From QYOJ01 sp043806735 (GTDB lineage Bacteria > Bacteroidota > Bacteroidia > Bacteroidales > FEN-979), in contig JAZDGR010000052.1 of NCBI GenBank assembly GCA_043806735.1, forward strand, positions 1 to 64,000: 64,000 nt of DNA, read 5' to 3'. Shown piece by piece: positions 59,921 through 64,000 of the stretch; within the stretch, counting starts at the first letter, position 1, and each line of letters begins with the position of its first letter. The translations under genes and the position numbers were made by a program. The notes beneath the pieces are model-generated. The model searched no databases and was not told the origin of the DNA. It worked only from the letters and a program-made list of their open reading frames with translations.

Positions 59921-60358
59921 TTAACTGGAAGCGCCCCATAGTAGCTTCCTTCCGAAGCCCAGACGGTTATCCGTGAGCTTGATCAACGAGGGTTCCACCC
60001 CCCAGAGAACCAGTTTTGCCAGTCTGGCTACCGGGAATCTTGACAGGTACTCCCGTTTTGCCTGTCGCAATTCGGTTCCCTCCAGTTTTCTCATGGTTCC
60101 CGAAAACTGGATTCCGCGTATTTTTCCGGTTATTTTGGTTTCGAGGGCGATGGTCCCGGAAACCTGTGTGTGGCCGCAGGCCAGGAACTCTTTGATATGC
60201 CGCGTATCGGCATCCGAGGTGAAGACGAACAGGTTCCTGTCGGGCAGGTAACAATAGAAACAGGAAGCACACCAGGGTATGTTTTTATGGCTGACTGCCA
60301 ATGTCAACACATGGTGCTGCTGAATAAAGGTGAGGATTCGCGGATTGACGGGCTCCAT
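59921..60358 (-). CDS. PNPOx-like flavin-binding fold protein (YhbP/UPF0306-like)
   Basis: 145 residues with the split-barrel pattern of the pyridoxamine phosphate oxidase-like superfamily: VLTLAVSHKNIPWCASCFYCYLPDRNLFVFTS, TRHIKEFLACGHTQVSGTI, and IRGIQFSGTMRKLEG. The closest group I recall is the YhbP/UPF0306 family, of unknown function. It starts 3 bp after the large outer-membrane gene, so is co-transcribed with it. Confidence 0.75.
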   Translation of the reverse strand: MEPVNPRILTFIQQHHVLTLAVSHKNIPWCASCFYCYLPDRNLFVFTSDADTRHIKEFLACGHTQVSGTIALETKITGKIRGIQFSGTMRKLEGTELRQAKREYLSRFPVARLAKLVLWGVEPSLIKLTDNRLGFGRKLLWGASS

Positions 60359-60361
60359 TTG

Positions 60362-63300
60362 TCAGAAATCAAGACTGAGTGAGAAATAAAAGATCGGCTT
60401 CCGGATATGCCCGTCTTCCACCCCCCAGGCGAGGTCGGCTCTCAGGAAGTACCCCAATAGGCGGGTGCGGAGGCCGCCGCCGAATCCACCCACCAGCGGA
60501 TCTTTGATCATCTCGACCTGGATAAACAGGGGATTGCGGTAGATGTATTTTTTGAAGAGCTGATTGTCCTCCGACCAGGGGCTGATTCCGGTCCAGGCAG
60601 TTCCCAGGTCCCCGAATGCTACGACCTGAAAGTTGTTGAGGAAGTCGGACCGGATCGGCCGGTTGAAGAAATAGCGGAATACCGGTAAGCGGATCTCGCT
60701 GTTGATCACGAAGAAGCTGTTCCCGTTCCGGATGTTCTGTTGAAATCCGCGTAGGTTGGTCGCGAGGGTTTGGAAAACATAATTTTGATCGAAGGCCACC
60801 GGGGTATTCATGTCAAACCGTGGCCAGAGCCAGTTATCCACCCCTCCCATGTAGTAGACCAGTTTGTTGCTTCCGAAAGAAGTAGAAGCCGCCAGGCGGT
60901 TCGCCCAGATCATGGTGCGGTGGATCTTCTGGTAGTGGCGGATATCCATCCCCAGGATAAAGACGTTGTTCCCCGGTTTGTTTACCGTCTGGTAGTATTC
61001 ACCGAAGAATTTGTATCGGGTGCCATAATAAAGGTTGACTCCGTAATTCCGGGTGTTGTCATAGGTTAGTTCTCCTTTCAGGCTACCCCATATCGTATTC
61101 ACATCAGGTTGCTTGAGGTTTAGTTGGTCGGTTGAGAGATAGACCGCCCGGTCGTAACGGATGGAGGCGGTTCCGCTGACATTCAGGACCGGGGTGAAGG
61201 GATACTTTGCGATGTAATAGAGTTCATTGACCTTGTGCCGGATATAGGAATAGACACCAAACTCATCCACCCCTATGCGGTGATAGATGATCTGTTGATC
61301 GAGCCGGCGTTTGCAGTTCAGATAACTGAAAATGTATTCATTGTTCACCAGGTCGAAATTGAGCCGTACACCGCCTGAGATCCGGTAATCTTCCATCAGG
61401 TCGGTCACCCCGACCATAAACAGCACATTCAGCCCGGGATTGATAAACACCGGCTGTAGTCCGCCGCTAAAAGGCTGATAGGAAGTGTTGAGATAGGTAA
61501 AGTCGATCTGCGTGACCATCTCATCGATCGCGTATTCCACATTGTAATTCAGCGCCTTCGCCTGTTTGTACTTATTCAGGGTATCTTGGACAGGGGTGTT
61601 CAGCAGGGTCATCAGGGAGGTGGTATCCTGTGGCGTTCTGATCATTCCGTGTTTCTTCTGAAGCATCTTCAGATAGGAACTATCCCGTGCATCCGCCGGC
61701 TGGAGGTCCCCGATGACATCGCTCAGCAGTACCGTGCGAAAATGCTTTTTCCCGGGCTTTGCAATAATTTCAATCGGTTTGATGACCGTATCCCCTTTGC
61801 TGATGGCTTCCTGCAATTCCACCTTTTTCCGCTCACGGTCCATAAATGTGGTCGGTTTGAGCGTGGCGGAAGAGACCTGTCCGGGCAACATCATATCCAT
61901 CCGGTACATCCGTGAATATTGCTGGCCGACCACTACCTCCCCGATTCCGGCCGCGGCCAGGGAGAGGTCCTGTTCCACGATGTTTCGTTTGTAGTTGGTG
62001 ACGGGAAAGGCGGTGGTGAAGTAGCGGTAATGGGTCGCTGTATCAATGTAGGAAATGACGGAGTCGAACCTGGCCAGGTAACGGTTGTAGATCCCGTTTT
62101 CATCACTGAGGTAACAGAACAATCCGTCGGCATAAGGCATGGGTTGGATCTCATTGGCCAGGGGGGTATGGGTGATCCGTTTCAGAAGCGGACTTTTCGC
62201 CCGGTAATTGTAAACAAAGATGTCGTTAATAAATGTCAATTTTTCAAGGTCCACTTCCGGATAAAATCTGACGGTATCACTCACCCGGTTGGAGGAGAAG
62301 ATGATCTCCCCCGATCCCGGAAGGAACCTGGGATTGAAGTCATCGTAGACGTCGTTGGTCAGTTGCTCATGCGATCCGGCCGCGATGTTGTAAACAAAGA
62401 TATCGGATTTGCCCTTTTGCACGGCCGAGAAAGCCAGCAGGGCCCCGTCGCCCGAATATCCCATGTCGAGGATCTTCTGGAAGTTGTAAAGGATCTGGTG
62501 GTCGAACAGTTTCTCTTCCACGTTGTAGAAGTAAAGCCAGTTTTCTCCTTTCCGTTCGGTCAGGATAGCCAGGATCTTTCCTGACGGGTGCCAGGCGAGG
62601 AAAGGGAAGGTGTAATCGGGACGTTCGGCGAGCCGGTATCCGGCGCGGTAAATCCGTTTCTTTTTCCCGGTCTCGATATCCAGCAGGTAAACCTTATAAA
62701 TACCCAGTTCGTGGGTGGTATAGGCGACGATCCGGCTGTCGGGACTCAGTTTGAGCTGCCGGTAAACGCGGTTGGGCTTGTATTTCCGGTTGAGAAGCTG
62801 CCCAACCGGATTGGTCCTGTCAAAATCCTGGGTGCTGTAAAGGGCCTGGTAGTAAGCCAGCCAGTCATCTAGCAACGTCTTGTAAGGCAAACCCACCACA
62901 TAGAGGAATCCCTTTTCGATGTTCCGGCTCAGCCGGGCCATATAGACAATATTGGGGATGGCCGCTTCGCCGTATCTCACGGAAATATAATGCCAGAGGG
63001 AGTGTCCGGCCCAGGTGGCTTCAATGCCGGTGAGCCGGTTGAATTTCCGGTATTTTCCTCCCAACACGGCATCCCTGACAATGTTGTCCACTTCCGTATT
63101 CCATTTGGTGGAGATGTAGGAGATCAGTCCGTTCATGTACCATTCGGGCATGGTAAAGAGAGCGTTGTTTTTAATCTGGGCCCCGATGCCGGTTCCGTAC
63201 ATCATCTGGTTCAGGATCACAGTGGCGATGCCCGAGCGGATCTGCTCCTCGAAATGGGCATAATCCCCGTCGAAATAGAGCATGACACGGCCGCCGACGA

Positions 63301-63715
63301 TCCGGGTAACCCCGCCCGTGTTGTAAGTATCCCAGTCGCCGTACAATCCGATGTTGCTTTGCTTCAGATCCGACAAGTTGTTGAAAATGATGAACTGGAT
63401 CTTATCCTCCAGTCCCGACTGCAGCATCAGCTCGATCTCCCGGATGTGCTGGTCGGCATATTCGGCCGTAAACTGTGCCAATTCCTTTCCGTTGAGGTAA
63501 TAATAGGTGTCAAATTTGTCGAACCGGAAATAGGTCCAGAAGAAGTCGTTAAACTGCACCCGGCTCTTCCCGAAATTGAGCTGGGAGCCGTTGTAAAACT
63601 GGGCATGTAGAGAAGGAAGAAGGAAGAGGGAAGCGGGAAGAGGGAAGAGGGAAGAAGTAAGAAGAACAGTACGGAGAACGACAGTGAAAAGTCGGTGGTT
63701 TCTTTTTCCAGGCAT
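60362..63715 (-). CDS. Large outer-membrane protein: degenerate peptidase-MA-like domain, TolB-like propeller, barrel
   Basis: About 1117 residues from the ATG at 63715; an upstream ATG at 63796 lies in a hairpin repeat and is less likely. A signal peptide ends about HAQ. The domain after it resembles peptidase MA (MPEWYMNGLISYIS), but the zinc H-E-x-x-H position reads SGIAT, so it should not be catalytic. TolB-like propeller repeats follow (SPDSRIVAYTTHE, AWHPSGKILAILTE, NPRFLPGSGEIIFSSNR). The last about 350 residues look like a surface-antigen-type beta-barrel ending FYFSLSLDF. The signal-peptide core (19-35) is encoded by a heptamer array. Possibly in envelope assembly. Confidence 0.72.
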   Translation of the reverse strand: MPGKRNHRLFTVVLRTVLLTSSLFPLPASLFLLPSLHAQFYNGSQLNFGKSRVQFNDFFWTYFRFDKFDTYYYLNGKELAQFTAEYADQHIREIELMLQSGLEDKIQFIIFNNLSDLKQSNIGLYGDWDTYNTGGVTRIVGGRVMLYFDGDYAHFEEQIRSGIATVILNQMMYGTGIGAQIKNNALFTMPEWYMNGLISYISTKWNTEVDNIVRDAVLGGKYRKFNRLTGIEATWAGHSLWHYISVRYGEAAIPNIVYMARLSRNIEKGFLYVVGLPYKTLLDDWLAYYQALYSTQDFDRTNPVGQLLNRKYKPNRVYRQLKLSPDSRIVAYTTHELGIYKVYLLDIETGKKKRIYRAGYRLAERPDYTFPFLAWHPSGKILAILTERKGENWLYFYNVEEKLFDHQILYNFQKILDMGYSGDGALLAFSAVQKGKSDIFVYNIAAGSHEQLTNDVYDDFNPRFLPGSGEIIFSSNRVSDTVRFYPEVDLEKLTFINDIFVYNYRAKSPLLKRITHTPLANEIQPMPYADGLFCYLSDENGIYNRYLARFDSVISYIDTATHYRYFTTAFPVTNYKRNIVEQDLSLAAAGIGEVVVGQQYSRMYRMDMMLPGQVSSATLKPTTFMDRERKKVELQEAISKGDTVIKPIEIIAKPGKKHFRTVLLSDVIGDLQPADARDSSYLKMLQKKHGMIRTPQDTTSLMTLLNTPVQDTLNKYKQAKALNYNVEYAIDEMVTQIDFTYLNTSYQPFSGGLQPVFINPGLNVLFMVGVTDLMEDYRISGGVRLNFDLVNNEYIFSYLNCKRRLDQQIIYHRIGVDEFGVYSYIRHKVNELYYIAKYPFTPVLNVSGTASIRYDRAVYLSTDQLNLKQPDVNTIWGSLKGELTYDNTRNYGVNLYYGTRYKFFGEYYQTVNKPGNNVFILGMDIRHYQKIHRTMIWANRLAASTSFGSNKLVYYMGGVDNWLWPRFDMNTPVAFDQNYVFQTLATNLRGFQQNIRNGNSFFVINSEIRLPVFRYFFNRPIRSDFLNNFQVVAFGDLGTAWTGISPWSEDNQLFKKYIYRNPLFIQVEMIKDPLVGGFGGGLRTRLLGYFLRADLAWGVEDGHIRKPIFYFSLSLDF
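63612..63660. repeat. Heptamer array in a signal-peptide coding region, unit GAGGGAA
   Basis: Seven consecutive 7-bp units (GAAGGAA twice, GAGGGAA, GCGGGAA, GAGGGAA twice, GAAGTAA). On the minus strand they encode a Leu/Phe/Ser/Pro-rich stretch forming the hydrophobic core of the signal peptide. Confidence 0.9.
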
Positions 63716-63785
63716 AGACGGTCGACGGGATCTGGGGTAAAATAGAAGTGTAAAGGTACAGGAAAAAATCAATCCCCCTCCCCAA

Positions 63786-63807
63786 CCCCTCCCCAAGAAG
63801 GGAGGGG
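63786..63807. repeat. Hairpin repeat CCCCTCCC/GGGAGGGG
   Basis: Perfect 8-bp arms with a 6-nt loop, in the intergenic region between divergent genes, so not positioned as a terminator. A related pyrimidine-rich C-run occurs at 2101-2122. Confidence 0.65.
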
Positions 63808-63826
63808 CTAATTAACCTCCTTTCTT

Positions 63827-63834
63827 TATCTTTG
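63827..63834 (+). promoter_or_regulatory. -7 box TATCTTTG of the MBL-fold gene
   Basis: Matches TAnnTTTG, 23 bp before the ATG at 63858. Confidence 0.55.
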
Positions 63835-63857
63835 CTTCCTCAAAAATATCCTACCGG

Positions 63858-64000
63858 ATGATCACGATCAAAACCCTTGTTGTTAATTCGTTCATGGTGA
63901 ACGCGTATGTGTTGTACGACGAAACCCTGGAAGCCATCCTGGTGGATGCTTCCTGTGCCGACCGGCAGGATGAGAACCGCCTGGCGGAGTTCCTGGAAAC
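63858..64000 (+). CDS. MBL-fold metallo-hydrolase, N-terminal part (runs off the window)
   Basis: Only the first 47 residues are inside the window: ITIKTLVVNSFMVNAYVLYDE then EAILVDASC. This two-strand opening is typical of glyoxalase II-like metallo-beta-lactamase-fold hydrolases; the metal-binding HxHxDH motif would lie beyond the end. Start supported by the upstream TATCTTTG box. Confidence 0.75.
   Translation, partial: MITIKTLVVNSFMVNAYVLYDETLEAILVDASCADRQDENRLAEFLE

Overview
The window reads as a chromosomal segment of a Bacteroidota bacterium, probably Bacteroidales-like. The evidence is TAnnTTTG promoter boxes instead of E. coli-type boxes, a 286-residue RpoD-type sigma factor, a fused MurF-alanine racemase, the gliding lipoprotein GldH, a type IX secretion (T9SS) sorting domain, a three-subunit succinate dehydrogenase with a b558-type anchor, and abundant outer-membrane proteins. 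Most genes have balanced to moderately high G+C. A few stretches are clearly A+T-richer and look acquired: the radical SAM gene at 536-2020 and the four-helix-bundle element at 22626-23109.

Layout. 1-5200 is accessory: an IS66-type remnant with perfect 16-bp ends, a B12-binding radical SAM protein, a broken DUF559 nuclease gene, an RpoD-like sigma factor, an AAA/DUF4143 ATPase with an E. coli-like promoter, and tRNA-Lys(CTT). 5346-16371 holds meaB, an overlapping minus-strand signalling run (TerC, CheR, CheB, two hybrid histidine kinases), glutamine synthetase, Hsp20 and a phospholipase-D protein. 16494-29035 is core metabolism and envelope: yicC-gmk-nadD, aminopeptidase P, sdhC-sdhA-sdhB, holB-ricT-gldH and PBP1A. 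From 51991 down to 29032 every gene is on the minus strand with tiny gaps or overlaps: pdxA, murF-alr, a GT2, two GT-C membrane glycosyltransferases, an MBOAT/AlgJ-like acyl-transfer pair, a T9SS papain-like protein, a membrane-anchored beta-sandwich/FG-GAP-like protein, a GH16-like lipoprotein, an LtaS-like sulfatase and a saccharopine dehydrogenase-like protein. This looks like an uncharacterised system that builds or decorates a surface glycan. 52198-64000 holds an outer-membrane protein, an RprXY-like two-component pair, a polyprenyl synthase, a radical SAM protein, a small helical-repeat protein, class II ribonucleotide reductase, a PNPOx-like protein, a large outer-membrane protein and the start of an MBL-fold hydrolase.

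The most unusual theme is dispersed repeats. Many short tandem arrays, mostly of 7-bp units (AGTGAAC, ATGCCTT, GAGCAAC, GATTAGG, GTGACTG, CCAACTG, TTCACGT, GAGGGAA), plus a larger nested palindrome of about 90-110 bp, occur both between genes and in frame inside genes. In-frame cases are seen in meaB, holB (within its zinc-binding loop), murF, a GT2, a GT-C enzyme and the signal peptide of a large outer-membrane protein. One array pair forms 25-bp perfect terminal inverted repeats around a four-helix-bundle (S23/IVP family) gene inserted between sdhA and sdhB.

A second theme is a C-terminal or N-terminal beta-sandwich module shared by four neighbouring envelope proteins, suggesting a common glycan ligand. 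B12 use recurs: MeaB, class II reductase and a B12-binding radical SAM protein. All calls come from reading the sequence; no database search was run.
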